A stretch of DNA of 64,000 bases from Telmatactis stephensoni (taxonomy: Eukaryota > Cnidaria > Anthozoa > Actiniaria > Isophelliidae). The notes below the pieces were generated by a model that was not told where the DNA came from, ran no database searches, and saw nothing but the letters and a program-made list of their open reading frames with translations. The stretch's first letter is position 1; every line of letters begins with the position of its first letter. Below are positions 34,865 to 46,662 of this stretch, piece after piece. Position numbers and translations under genes: made by a program. The stretch covers positions 124,001 through 188,000 of the forward strand of contig JALIZF010001444.1 of NCBI GenBank assembly GCA_029948255.1. The letters run 5' to 3'.

Positions 34865-37800
34865 CTAGACCTGTACTTCTTCTTCTTCCTTTTTGGATAA
34901 CATCTTTTCACGGATCATATCAAGATAAAGCTTCCTTGCAGGTCCGCTGAGGGCAAAAGCAATGGACATGTACACACCCTGTAGACCGTTAAGCACTACA
35001 AAGATGTAAGAAAGGAACAGCCAATCAGAACCACTTGGAATAAAGATGCCCAGGATCCATGTAAAGCACATCAGAGTTCCAATTTTCACGTAGATACCAA
35101 ACGTACGTTTATTCTCCGCGTGACAAGCGGCGAACCTGACACGATTGCGAGTAGTTCGGATGGCTTTTACAGTCATGCAGTAGAAGACAGCATTGAAGAT
35201 CAGAACGAGCCCCACAGGTATTCCAAAGAAGTACAGCTTAGCACTATTGTCAGTAATCCAACAGGCATAAGGCGATCCATATCCTATTGGCACGGTACCA
35301 GATTGATCAAGAGCAATGCAGATGGCTACGTATAGCATGACAGAGGTCCAGGCAACTGCTGCAATCCTTATGCATCGTTTCATTCTCTTACACTTCGAGT
35401 TAGCTTGTGTAACACTGACCTTTGAAGTGACGGTCTCCCAAGTATCAAAGGCGATGATTGCCGTCCACACGAAGGAAACAAGGAAAAAGTAGTGAAGAAG
35501 GACAGCAGTGACAGTACATGCCATAGAATTGTCTGTCTTGTCACTTGCGATAACCCACAGGAGCTGTGCAAACAGAAGGGAGGCACTGAGGTTCATCACG
35601 TTAATCCCTGGTGGTGTTCGTAGCTCACTGAACAGGAAAAAGGTCACAAGTAGGAAGGCTAGTGCAACGATCGATATACCTAAGCAGACTTCTGACAGAG
35701 TTTCTAAAATATAATAATGTCTAGAATAGAAAAAATGGCCATTTATATCGGTCATATCCGGGACATTCATGCAGATATATAGACTTTTGTTGTACCAAAT
35801 GTAGTTCTTATTGTCATAGAGTCGTCTTGTGGCATTTTCATATATTGATCTGTTTGGCATAACTGTGAATTCTCCTTTGTCCATCTTAAGAAATTTTCCT
35901 GAACAGTTTGCAATGAGGTTTGCAATCTCTGTGTGAGAAAGACTTCTACAGATAACAACATTGCGATCTTGCCAGAAGTATTTTGATACATCATAGCGTT
36001 TTTTTGGATTTATATTAAGTATTATTGATTTGTTCTCCACAACTATGAACTTTCCTTCTTCAACTAGAACCCATTGTTCCGAGCAGTTCGTGAAATATTT
36101 TTGACGACAAACAAATATAACCTTGCTGTGATTGGCTGATGATCCACTGGTGTAATAATCTTTAGATTGTAGCACTTCGCCTGTCGTTTTGATGGACACC
36201 GCTGACTGGGTGTCCGGTAACACTGTGTACTCATTCCTGTGATATATTTGTGGACTAGTACACTTGACACCAACCTTGAGTTTGGAAATGACTTGTAGTT
36301 CATTTGTACGTACTGTGATTGTTATATTTGTTGGTCCATGGTTTGGCCGTTTCCTTGTAATAACATGTTTTGGTGACTTGGCTGTCTTCCTTATAGACAC
36401 TGGTAAGGTAGACAGTTTCGTCGATGTGGTTTTGGGAGATATAGATGTAGCAGGTTTTATAGTCTTCTGAACTGTCTTCCTAGTAGACACTGGTAACTGA
36501 GTAGGGAGTTTCTTCGTCGTGATACTGGGAGGTCTAGATATAATCGGTTTTGTGATCTTGAATGTCTTCCTAGTAGACACTGGCAAGGTAGGCAGCCTCT
36601 TCGTTGTTGTATTGGGAGATCTGGATATAACAGGTTTTGTAATCTTCATAATTGTCTTTCTAGTAGACACTGGTAAAGGAGGCAATGTCGTCTTTGTGGT
36701 ATCAGGAGATCTGGTTGGAACGGGGGGTATCTTCTGAACTGTCTTCCTAGTAGTAGATAATGGCAAGGTAGGGAACCTCTTCGTTGTTGTATTGGGAGAT
36801 CTGGATAGAGCAGGTTTTGTAATCTTCATAAATGTCTTTCTCAAATTTGCTAGCATATGATCTAACTTTTGTTGCAAATAAAAAATGTAGATGTTTCTAG
36901 TAGGCAGCCTCTTCGTTGTGGTATTGGGAGATTGAGATATAGCAGGTTTGGTAATGTTCAAAATTGATTTTCTAGTAGGCAGCCTCTTCGTTGTGGTATT
37001 GTGAGATCTGAATATAACAGGTTTCAGTGTAATCTTCGTAATTGTCTTTCTAGTAGACACTGGTAAAGGAGGCGATGTCGTCTTTGTGGTTTCAGGAGAT
37101 CTGGTTGTAACAGGTGGTTTTGTTGTCATCTTAACTGTCTTCGTAGTAGTAGACACTGGTAAGGTAGGCAGTTTATCCGTTGTGGTGTTGCGAGGTCTGG
37201 ATGCAACCAGTTTCGTAATTTTCGTAACTATCTTGCTAAAAGACCCTGGCAAGGTAGGCCTTGAGTTAAAGTGTTTTGCCGTTGGTGTTAACGTTCTCCA
37301 AGTATATAAACTTGTAGTTTTGGCAAGATATTTCTTTCTAATAATTGCTTTTTTCGTAGGGGATCGTGGCGGTATAGTCAATATTTCTCTACGTTTTCCT
37401 GTCTTGCTATTAAATTCTGCTAGTCGAACATGACCTCCTGGTAGGTACGGACTTTTCCCTGAAAAGCAGTTAATAAGAATAATTAATGCAAGATAAATTT
37501 ATTTATTGAAAGTTTTGCTTTAGTATATGCCAACTCCACAACCTCGAAAGCCGAATAAACGATTCTGTTGGCTTGTTTTCTCGGGATATTGAGACCATAT
37601 ATTTGTCTCGTCTTGTGACAAGAAAGGAAAAATCAAAAAGAATGCATGCTGCGACATTTTTCCAATTTAAAGAGTTTTTGGGCCTGATTATATGAACCTG
37701 GCTGGCCCACTTATCGGGGCTGACTTCTTTTGTTTTGTGGTCCCAAGGGAAAAGAAAACACAAGAAGTCAGGCCTCTTAACCAGGCCAAAATCAGGCCCT

Positions 37801-40800
37801 TAAAGTGTATTGCGAAAAAACTGAACGTGCTGTTACAGTAATCAAGCTGTACATGTCACGATTGCAAATCTTTTGTTCAACTATTCGCATATTTTCATTC
37901 TATACATACTGAGATTTATCAGTTCAAAAATAAATTGTCCAATATAAATGGCCCGTTTCAATCTACAAGCAATTTGATTGGTTGGACGATTTTTTGATCA
38001 ATCACAGGTTACAGACGATATTTTTGTGGCTTACTACCTCGAAGGGGCGAAGCCACTTAGTCATCGGGTTGTGTAAGTCCGTCAGTGCGTAACTCAACAG
38101 GAAGCACAAAAATAAACTTTGTAGATTCTTCTTCAGTCCCTCTGCGCGGTCGTTTATAATAATAATGATCATTTATATAGCGCCTATCCAAAATCTGCTC
38201 TAGGTGCTTTACAAAAACATATACTGAACATGCATGGTAGACTGTGAGCATAGGATGGCGCCTTGGGCTGCCGCTACACAGTCCGTACCATGAAAATTAA
38301 TTTTAAAATACACTATAAATTACTGCACTTCAAATTACTATACTACAAATTACTGTTTAAAATTACAATCAAAACAATAGAATAAAAGTTCACTGATGCA
38401 TGATGGCCGTTGGCTCAGTCAAGCTCATCCGCCCTTTAACAGGTCTTGTTTTTATTCCTGCTGGGTGTCATGCCACCCTCCTCACCAGAAAGAACCTGGT
38501 GGGGGAGCCGGTTTAGACGCCGACAACCCGTCCATGTGGCAGGTTGTACTGGGTTACATGTTACCAGTAGCAGGCTCCAGCCTGACCTGACCTACTCTCC
38601 CGTATTGGGACAGTCGAGAGCTTCCTACAATTTCTCTAGTACTCGACTGGTCAACTTGAAGTGGCTGTAGTTCTCACCTGAAAGCACCCACAGTTATGAC
38701 CTTTCGTTCACTTACTACATAAAGACTGAAGTTTTTGTAGCTACAGCCTCGTTTCGAGGCTACTAAGTAAGTGTGTCCATGCGTAACACCACAGGAAACC
38801 CATAAGTCCTAAACTGACCAATCAGAAGCAAGTACAAGTGTTTGCTCTGACAAACGATATAAAAATACAAAGCAAAGTAGAATCTAATCTGAAACTTCCA
38901 AGATATCAGAATTTCCGTGAATGGATGTTTACCCTGTATGAACTACATTATAATTTGCCGTCCTTGCCGGGTTACCTCGTTACTGCAGCTTCAAGCCATT
39001 GGATTGAAAATTTCCAGCAGTTTTATCGAAATGTGATTTTGCGTCTGTTGCTTCGACTGCATGTCTTGCTGATCATGAATGAAGCGGTGAACTGCACTTG
39101 AAGTTGTGTGAAGGAAAACTGAAACGATGCCGGGAAAAAAGGTTCACAGCTAGTGATCCTCGTATCTGCCAAATTAAAAGACGCCAAGTAATGAAAAAAT
39201 AGTAAGTCTCAGTTAAACGGGTCCTCACATGAAATTTACGAACACTTCAGCCACAACTCTTTTTGTGGCTACTGCCTCGAAGAGGCGAAGCCACTATGTC
39301 ATCGTCGTGTAAGTCCGTAAGAGAGTTACACCACAGGAAGCCCAATGCGTAACTTTGATATCACGTGGACAACGCATGCCAGATCGAAAGACGAACGTAG
39401 TTCTTCGGATCTTCGCAATGGCGGACTTTTTGGTTAACACAAAAGTAAAAGCTTTGGCCATGGAAAAGCAATCGATGAAACCTTGCCACATTTTTTGACT
39501 TTAGAACGACACCTGTGACTTGTTTGGCACATTTTAGGATATCAGTCAACCCGGGATCAACTACGGTGGCCGAGAGGCGTCACGCAAAATCGATATTCAA
39601 AAGTCGAATAATCAAAACTCACTAATGATAAAGTGAGTAATTCCAAATTACAAAATAAGCCCAAGTCAAAAATAAAAAACCATTGATGACAAACTGAAAT
39701 GTTTGCAGAGTCGATTTATTTACTTTTATTTGAATCACTTTTGATAATTTCTTATAATTCACTTTCGATTTGTTGTACTTTGTCTTTTCACTTGGATCAC
39801 TTTCGCTTTGCTCACTTTCACTTGAGTGACTTTCGCTTTGCTCACTTTGACTTGGAGCACTTTCGCTTTGCTCACTTTGTCTTGGATCACTTTCGCTTTG
39901 CTCACTTTCACTTGAGTGACTTTCGCTTTGCTCACTTTGACTTGAAGCACTTTCGCTTTGCTCACTTTGACTTGGAACACTTTCGCCTTGCTCACTTTGA
40001 CTTGGAGCACTTTCGTTTTGCTCACTTTCACTTGAGTGACTTTCGCTTCAGAGGCCGATTGGCCGAGAAGCGTCAACCTCGTTCCCAGGCCATCGCGGCA
40101 CACTTTTCAACAAGGCGTTCCTGGATGCAGACGAGAAGGTCCTGAGGACAATAAGAGAAACAAGATATCATTTATATTCCACCCTCCCACGTGGCACGTC
40201 TCGTCACCTATCGACCGAACACGCGTAGGGCAAGACTTAGAGCGCTTTTAAGTTACGAAACGCGTGGGTTTTCATCCGCTGCTTTGTATCTTGCTCCTGA
40301 TGAATAGTACACAAGCAGTTTCGGCGACTTTCCGTCGGCTCCCCTCGTACTAGACGTGAACACATTCCTATCTATTTGAGCTCAATTAGATGTCGTATCC
40401 ACTTAGCTTCACTCGTTAGTTCACTCGTTAGTTAGCTATTATAATCATGTTATTTCTTCGCCTAATTTATTGTTCTCCTCATACCACCATTCTAGCCACT
40501 CCACTAAGCGCTTTTGCTCCTATCTCGCAACTTTTCCAACGTATCCCCGCCACATATTCCCTCCATGCTGAATTCACCAGCATTCCCCACATTCCATCCC
40601 TCACCACACCACATTCCTTAGCTGCCTCCCCCTCCCCTCCCCCCTTTTTTCTTACATATTTCATTTTATTTAATCTATTTATCCTTCTTTACCATTTTCA
40701 CTATTTTCTTTTCCACCTTTTCCACCTTTTTCTATTAAGTTTCCTTTTTTTATTTATTAAGTTACCTTTTTACTTATTTAGTCGTTTGTTTATTTACTAT

Positions 40801-43800
40801 TCATTTTTTATTGTTTATTTCTTCATTTTCTTTATTTCTTCATTTTTACGTATATATATTTTTTTCTTTCCCCTATCTATTATTTTTTTTCATTTTTTAT
40901 TTTTAAATTCATTTTATCTTTTCATATATCTCTATTTATTATTCTTTATTTCCTATCTTTTATTTTTTTTATACAACCCCCCCCCCCCGCCCCGTTTTTC
41001 CCCCTTTCCCTTCACACCCTCCCAAATGCCCTATTGAATTGCATATCCTATAAACACTAAAGAAAAAAATATACATTGAAAATTAACTGTGAAAAAAAAA
41101 CATGTGAGTCATCAAAAACTAGAAAATAACTTTCTATGCATAAGTTCCCATCCAGGCGGCAATGTTGGAAAAGGAAAAAAAATAGCACATATAAATATAA
41201 GAAGCAATTAGTTGATATTACCTTGTTCGCGCTGAATCTTTCTTTAATATCATCCTGGATGAGATCCAGGTTTTCCCAGAATGTTTTATCTAGTTCTTCT
41301 CCAGCAGTACCAGCGGCCATAGTAGCGAGCGAATCAACTCGAGGGAACGGAAAAACCTGTTGTTGGGTTTCCTGTGGTAAAACCAGGAACGCCTTGTTGA
41401 AAAGTGTGCTGCGATGGCCTGGGAACAAGGTTGACGCTTCTCGGCCAATCGGCCTCTGAATCGAAAGTCACTCAAGTCAAAGTGAGCAAAACGAAAGTGC
41501 TCCAAGTCAAAGTGAGCAAAGCGAAAGTGCTCCAAGACAAAGTGAGCAAAGCGAAAGTGCTCCAAGTCAAAGTGAGCAAAGCGAAAGTGCTCCAAGTCAA
41601 AGTGAGCAAAGCGGAAGTGTTTCAAGTGAAAGTGAGCAAACCGAAAGTGTTCTAAGTCAAAGTGAGCAAAGCAAAAGTGCTCCAAGTCAAAATGAGCAAA
41701 GCGAAAGTCAACAAAGCGAAAGTGTTTACAGTCAACGGTGAAAGTTATTTCAGCCATTTTTGTAGACAGAACAATAGTGAGTTTGTCTTTTGGCGCTTGT
41801 TGATTCGACAATGGACTACTTTTGCATTTTGACTTTTCGATTTACAGACTTTTGAATTTGTAATTTCGGTTTTTCGATTTACGACTTTGAGTGACGCTTC
41901 TCGGCCACCGTAATCAACTGATCACCAGGATGTAAACAGTCAGAATGTCAACCGTGAACTGAACCATATCAAACATATCTCTATAAAAACAGTGTCGGTC
42001 GTTTGCACGGCCGTGAAATCTATTCCATATATGGGCAGGCATTACCTTATTTGGAAGTCACGTAGATTTGTTTTTGTTGATTTTCCAGCAATTTTGAGCC
42101 TCAAACTGTCAAAATTCCATCAAAACTTGCAGATATTATAGCGACGACTGAAACTCATCACATTGTCGGCACCATCGTCCACCATCTTGAAATTGGCTTA
42201 GAAACCTAGCTTTTCTGTAAACAGGAAACCCAATAGTAGAAACACAGGAAGCCCGCACAAACGACAACATATGTTTCAGTGGGCCACTGAAAATACTCGA
42301 TCTTTTCTCGAACAACACACGTTAGGTCTTCAAATGTATGGATTATAGTATCTATGAAGATACTAAGTAGCTTCACATCCCTCACTATCTTGGAAAGAAA
42401 TATTTCAAAACACTTGCGAACTCTTTCGGGTTTCGATCTCGATCTAGCATGCGTTGTTCACGTGATATCAAACTTTTACGAATAACGCCTGACTCAACTG
42501 TTTCCAGCGGCTTTGAATGTACTTTTGGAGCGAGACCTTAACAGTTTGGGCTTCCTGTGGTCTTTTAATTTTACCAAAGAATATGATATTCAAGTAAAGA
42601 TATCTCATGAAATAGATTAGGCGGATTTAGTTGTGTTTGTACAATGTCAGAAACAGAATGGCGACATGATATGAATTAGGATTCAGCTGGGTATTTTTTC
42701 GAGGTAAACCATTGTTATTCACAACTATTATCAAGTTGTTTATGTTACTAGAAGTATGCATCAAGGTCACAAAATGTTAAGTGATATTTCTAGGGGAAGG
42801 CAATGTTCTTTTACAAGCTTTCCCGGAGTAATTAATCGATAAAACCGATAATCGATGAAAATTACCTCGATTCAAGTGGCTGGTGCATAAAGGGACGAGA
42901 TCTATCCGAAATATGACAACAGCTACAAAACTTTTGTCAACAAAAAGCATGCAGAGTTGTCCAGAATTCACACAGTCAAATAATGGCATATTGAGTTGAC
43001 AGATTTGAAATCAAGGATCTTAAAGAGAATTTTCGAAGCAAGCTCGGAAGAGTTGCAGAACCATCTTTCCAGTAAAAGCGAGTTGGCTTCAGTGCTTCTG
43101 ACGTAATGATTGTTTGCAAGAATTCAAGTTATCATGTATTGAAGAATTGATTAATTATGGTGGCTCACCCCCATAATTTTATATGAACACCTTCCAACTT
43201 TGAGACTCTCATGACTAAGCAGATTGACTTCAATTTCATATCCATTATAATACATTAGTTACATATAGACTGAAAAGCAATATTGAATGTGTTTTGGGAA
43301 GAACGGAGGGGAATATCACGTGATAATGATGTCAAATGTGTTTAAGCTTCGGGTCCAATTTTGGCTCTCACATACATTTGCTAAGGAAATGCTTGATGCT
43401 ACATATACCTTGGATGTTTGCCTTCCTCTGAAATTAGAAGTCTCTCAAAAATCTACAAGACGGATTTGGAGATATTTTAGGTCCTTTAAATTAAGGGTAT
43501 AATTTATGCATAAATTGAATACCACACTCCCCTTGGCAAATTTTACTATACTTCTTAGTTATTCATTTAACCCCAAAATCGCTCATTCTATTCTCATATC
43601 CCCCTAGTTCTTTATGGAAAATAAACTGCAGAGATATACAGCAACGCGATTACGCCAAAGCGAATGATATGTGAATGAATCTGAAAACTCAATGGTTACA
43701 TTTTCTCCGATTTTACGGGCATTTTCGCAAAACATGCGATCATTAGAAAATTGCTCGATTTTTTTCTTTATTTTAACTAATGCACTCTAAGCACACGGAT

Positions 43801-45035
43801 TTACCTGTTAATTGAAAACTTTTTAGGTGGCTTAAAATGAACGCAAAGTTAGGTAAATATTGACGCGATGTCAATGATTTTGTGCTGTGGGACTTCTTTT
43901 GTCTACGATTTATCACAGCAACAAATTCTTTTGAACTGAATTCTGCGACGCGCACAATTTGAAACGTATAACAATTATTCACTTTTCTTTGGAAAATCAT
44001 TGTTATAAAATTAATTTAGTAAAGCACCCGCGGTTTTAAATTTCTCAGTTCAAAGTTAAATAATTGCTCCGTTTTTACTCAAAATCGACTTAATAGAATT
44101 TCTTTAAACGCTCTCACATTATAGACAAACATTTTATTTGCAAAGTCTCATAAATCGTTTTTCTCGATCGTCGAGGTCTGGATTTTGAGAAAATTGGCAA
44201 AATTGAAAATCCAGTGTATAACAATTTCGATGTTAAAAAAAGCTCCGATTTCAACCAAACTACAGTATCATTATAAAATGCCATCAAAAGCATTTGTAGT
44301 AGGCGTGCCTAAAAAGTTTGGTCAACTTAATTCTGTAACACGCGCGCGATTAATAGCCGCTTCAAGTCGACTACCCGCGCACTGGCGAAACTGGGTCGAG
44401 CCACCTTAAATTGATATTTTTACGCAATAACTCCAGTTTTACATCGAATCCTGGTGTTGAGTTGTGCAGTTGGTCGATACTAAAATAATTATTCTCTTCA
44501 CTGTCGGTGAATAGCAGTCTTAGGAACTCAAGTTTAAATATTCTACCGCTATTCAACTCCAGATCAGAGAATTGCTTGATATTGATAATGTATATAATTA
44601 TCAGTCAATGTGCATAAGCGGTGGAGTTGTTAAGAGATTACGGGTGGAGATTTCTCTTGTGGTTTTATTGCTAATCCGATCGCATAGCTACAATCACTGC
44701 CAAAATTGGTGTCACGAGTGGTATTTTTAACCTGTGCGTATAATTACACATAATAACCAAAGAATTTTCAGCTCTTTCCGCATGAAACAAACGGCCGGGA
44801 CACAATAAACTCTCCTGGTTGGCCTTAGACCGCAACGTTGTAAAAGCGGTATGGGGACCGTAAAAGACAAAAAAATGTTCAAAATGTTACCGTGCCAAGT
44901 AATTTTGGCAATGATTGTAACTGCTTTAATTTATGAATACTTACAAACATGTGAAGCACTGGCTGAACCTGTTTCCTCAGATTGGATGTAGAACAATGTG
45001 CAGCCAAACAAACTCAAGAACACTATCGATATCAT
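34865..45035 (-). CDS. Methuselah-like secretin-family 7TM receptor, two exons (left member of divergent pair)
   Basis: Exon 1 is 45035-44945, encoding MISIVFLSLFGCTLFYIQ, a signal peptide. The donor TGTAAGT leaves phase 1. Exon 2 is 37458-34865 (acceptor CTTTTCAG). The joined protein is about 894 residues. It has a Thr/Pro/Ser/Lys stalk of about 360 residues built from roughly ten degenerate copies of a 30-residue unit (PVSTRKT...KITKP..SRSPNTTTKRLPT). Then come three tandem modules of about 47 residues, each opening and closing with Cys and carrying N-glycosylation sites. The seven-helix domain is at about 35692-34940. Family marks are RTPPGINVMNLSASL in TM2, CFTWILG in TM6 and LNGLQGVYM in TM7. 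There is no GPS site or hormone-binding domain, which favours the Methuselah-like group over adhesion receptors. It should sit in the plasma membrane; the ligand is unknown. A short odd insert (NIYIFYLQQKLDHMLANLRK) interrupts the stalk repeats. The intron holds a 2.35-kb foldback element. Confidence 0.85.
37680..37800. repeat. MITE with GGGCCTGATT ends in the left receptor's intron
   Basis: GGGCCTGATTATATGAACCT with GCTGACTTCTTTTG is mirrored by CACAAGAAGTCAGGCC and CCAGGCCAAAATCAGGCCC. It lies about 220 bases upstream of exon 2 of the minus-strand receptor. Confidence 0.7.
38020..38290. repeat. Dispersed repeat with a TATAGCGCC...GGTGCTTTACA tail
   Basis: GTGGCTTACTACCTCGAAGG at 38027 is followed by GTGCGTAACTCAACAGGAAG. 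Then ATAATAATAATGATCATTTA and TATAGCGCCTATCC with GTGCTTTACA follow. The last block resembles the 3' tail common to many animal SINE/LINE families. Similar GTGGCTACTGCCTCGAAG blocks occur at 39268 and, in altered form, at 38740. Confidence 0.6.
38390..39355. repeat. Repeat-derived intron DNA of the left receptor gene
   Basis: It contains two further copies of the GTAACACCACAGGAARCCC core (38784 and 39325) and a GC-richer block at 38396-38690 that reads like an old repeat (Gly/Pro-rich overlapping frames on one strand). No exon recognised. Confidence 0.45.
39562..41912. mobile_element. Foldback element, 2.35 kb, long inverted arms with 30-bp subterminal repeats
   Basis: The ends TACGGTGGCCGAGAGGCGTC (left) and GACGCTTCTCGGCCACCGTA (right) are inverted copies. 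ATCAAC directly flanks both sides (39556-39561 and 41913-41918), a probable 6-bp target duplication. Inside each arm lies an array of 30-bp units, CACTTTCGCTTTGCTCACTT plus about ten bases (39775-40050), and its reverse complement at 41460-41720. The arrays end in a shared block GGCCGATTGGCCGAGAAGCG. The interior (40140-41290) is pyrimidine-rich low-complexity DNA plus one exon-like stretch. No transposase is visible, so it is non-autonomous. It lies within the intron of the minus-strand receptor. Confidence 0.85.
41222..41320 (-). other. Exon-like open stretch inside the foldback element
   Basis: ATG at 41320 begins 33 codons (MAAGTAGEELDKTFWENLDL and so on) ending exactly at AAG with a GTAATA donor at 41221. 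Composition and the ATG/donor pair look like a first coding exon, perhaps a captured host fragment or the start of the element's own gene. No following exon was found. Confidence 0.3.
42000..44900. other. Intron DNA of the left receptor gene
   Basis: No exon recognised. It holds CAGGAAACCC (42221), CACAGGAAGCCC (42244) and, reversed, GGGCTTCCTGTGG (42548). CGAGGTCTGGATTTTGA near 44172 has an inverted partner near 46903. Confidence 0.4.
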
Positions 45036-45353
45036 TCCAAATAGAAGTTCATGTTAACTCCAAATACACTCTGAAGTTGGGATGTTCTTGGCTATGTTAG
45101 AAGTGACCAACTGGCTTGTCCAGTTCTCTGCTTTCAGACTTATATTGATAATGATGTAATTCATGTTGTTGGGTTTTTTTTGCGTAGTTCTTTGTCGGCA
45201 GTCAAAGAGCATAAACTACATAAAACCCATTTGACGTGTTTTTAATTAGAGCTACATTTACTATTACAATGTCAGTGCCGCACTATTCGGTCATGCTTTT
45301 AATACTTGCGCTCCAATGAAGGCCTGACAGCGGGGGGAATGTCGTTTTCTCAA

Positions 45354-45620
45354 TTAAAAGTTACGCCTGGGTTTTGACTTGAATGAATGAACTTTTAGTC
45401 TCCATTGGACGATGGACTGAGAAGTGGGACTTCCGGCCCAGATGTACGTCAGTTTGTCAATGTTTCTTTCGATTATTTTCTTCTTAGGATTTCCTAGGTG
45501 TGGGGCGCATGAAAAATCGACGAGAGAAACTTCGTACTGGATGGCGCGTGATTCCAGAACCGCTTTAAAGTTAGAAAAGTCAGTCAAAACTATGTCAGTA
45601 GTGGAACTTATTTGAAGCTG
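45354..45620 (-). other. Short protein-like open stretch, unrecognised
   Basis: The minus-strand frame of about 80 residues includes AIQYEVSLVDFSCAPHLGNP and KLTYIWAGSPTSQS and has normal amino-acid composition. There is no signal peptide, and it ends in RRNF at a stop. It may be an exon or a transposon relic. The opposite strand has a hydrophobic MYVSLSMFLSIIFFLGF start that I regard as a by-product. Confidence 0.25.
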
Positions 45621-46084
45621 TTAGCGCAAGTACATGTACGACGCAATATAGGAAATTAAATATCTTTCTCCTATTCTATATTCTCTTTTTTTCTCTTTCA
45701 TTCACTGTTTCTTTGTTTGCCTCTTTCCTTTGTTCAATGGTTCTAACCTCTTCTTTTTTTTAACTAATTACATAGAAGCTAAATAGGATCAATGCTGACA
45801 GACTAACATAGAGCTATCTGTCCAGCTGTACGATAAAAGATTGGTGCTAGTTTCTTTGTTTTTCTTTCCTTTTGTCCAGTGTTTTATCCTATTCTATTTT
45901 CATATGTAAACTAAATTCTGAATAGGATCAATGCTGAAAGACTAACACACAGAGCCGCCATCTATATACAGCTGCACGATAAAAGATAGGCGCCTTAATC
46001 AAATAAAATAGGCAAAGCTGGTCAACAAAATACGGATGACGCAAATAAGGTTTATTCTGCAGCTAAAGATATGAAACAAGAATA

Positions 46085-46210
46085 ATGGCACAGTTGGGAG
46101 TAGTGCGCGGCCTGTGGTGTGAGAGGTCCCGAGTACGAGTTCGATTCCGAGTGACCTCGCATCCTTGTTTCGACTACTTTCCTTTCCGTGTAGCTTTATG
46201 TAGCTTAAAC
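46085..46210 (+). repeat. tRNA-derived SINE copy
   Basis: GAGTACGAGTTCGATTCCGA contains a B-box (GAGTTCGATTCC) after a degraded A-box region. It is followed by TTGTTTCGACTACTTTCC and GTGTAGCTTTATGTAGCTT, which recur near 52012-52058 as a shared SINE body. Confidence 0.6.
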
Positions 46211-46496
46211 GATTCCAAATCTTCGATTGGCTCTTTCATAAAACAAACTGTCTGGAAGATAGAAGAGTTGTGGGGACATGATACATCACAGGCAACAGGC
46301 AAAACAGGCTAGGTACAATGCGGAGTTCCTGCAATGGTTCACCGGGCTTCCTGTGGCAAAATAACTGAACTTTCTTCAAATTTTTGGGTTCTAAATCAAA
46401 TACTTGATTTTGAACCATGAATACGACTGAAACACACGGAATATTTTGCTGACGCTAAAAACGACTTAAGAGACATGCAATCGTCAAGCCAAATCT

Positions 46497-46662
46497 GCCG
46501 TAGACTTGCTCAAAGTCTCGCTCGTTATTTTTTTCTGTTGCTTGGGCTCTCTGTGTTGTAATTCGGAAATTACGACACAGGAACCCCAATCAACGGAAAA
46601 TAAGGAAGCAAGGGAAAAAATTTACGAGTGAGACTTGAAGCAAGTCTAAATCTGCTGACAAT
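46497..46662. repeat. Foldback MITE with the GGAARCCC core at its apex
   Basis: GCCGTAGACTTGCTCAAAGT and CTCGCTCGTTATTTTTTT at the left are mirrored by AAAAAATTTACGAGTGAGAC and TTGAAGCAAGTCTAAATC at the right. Near the centre TTGGGCTCTCTGTGTTGTAA pairs with TTACGACACAGGAACCCCAA. Confidence 0.8.

Noticed and set aside
34865..37381. Taking the left receptor as a single-exon gene starting at 37381
   Set aside because: The codon there is TTG; the frame stays open to a splice acceptor at 37459, and a signal-peptide exon of matching phase exists at 44945-45035.
35120..37433. Several 60-115-codon plus-strand frames (VVLGDLDITGF-like)
   Set aside because: They are antisense to the receptor exon and its stalk repeats.
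39699..40145. His/Phe/Ala-rich protein HFRFAHFDLE
   Set aside because: It translates the 30-bp array of a foldback element; the mirrored array at 41.5 kb gives the same on the other strand.
40447..41037. 196-codon Phe/Leu-rich frame
   Set aside because: Pyrimidine-rich low-complexity DNA inside a foldback element; not membrane-protein-like in codon or residue pattern.
45424..45615. Small secreted protein (MYVSLSMFLSIIFFLGF start)
   Set aside because: It lies opposite a better-composed minus frame and has no supporting exon structure.
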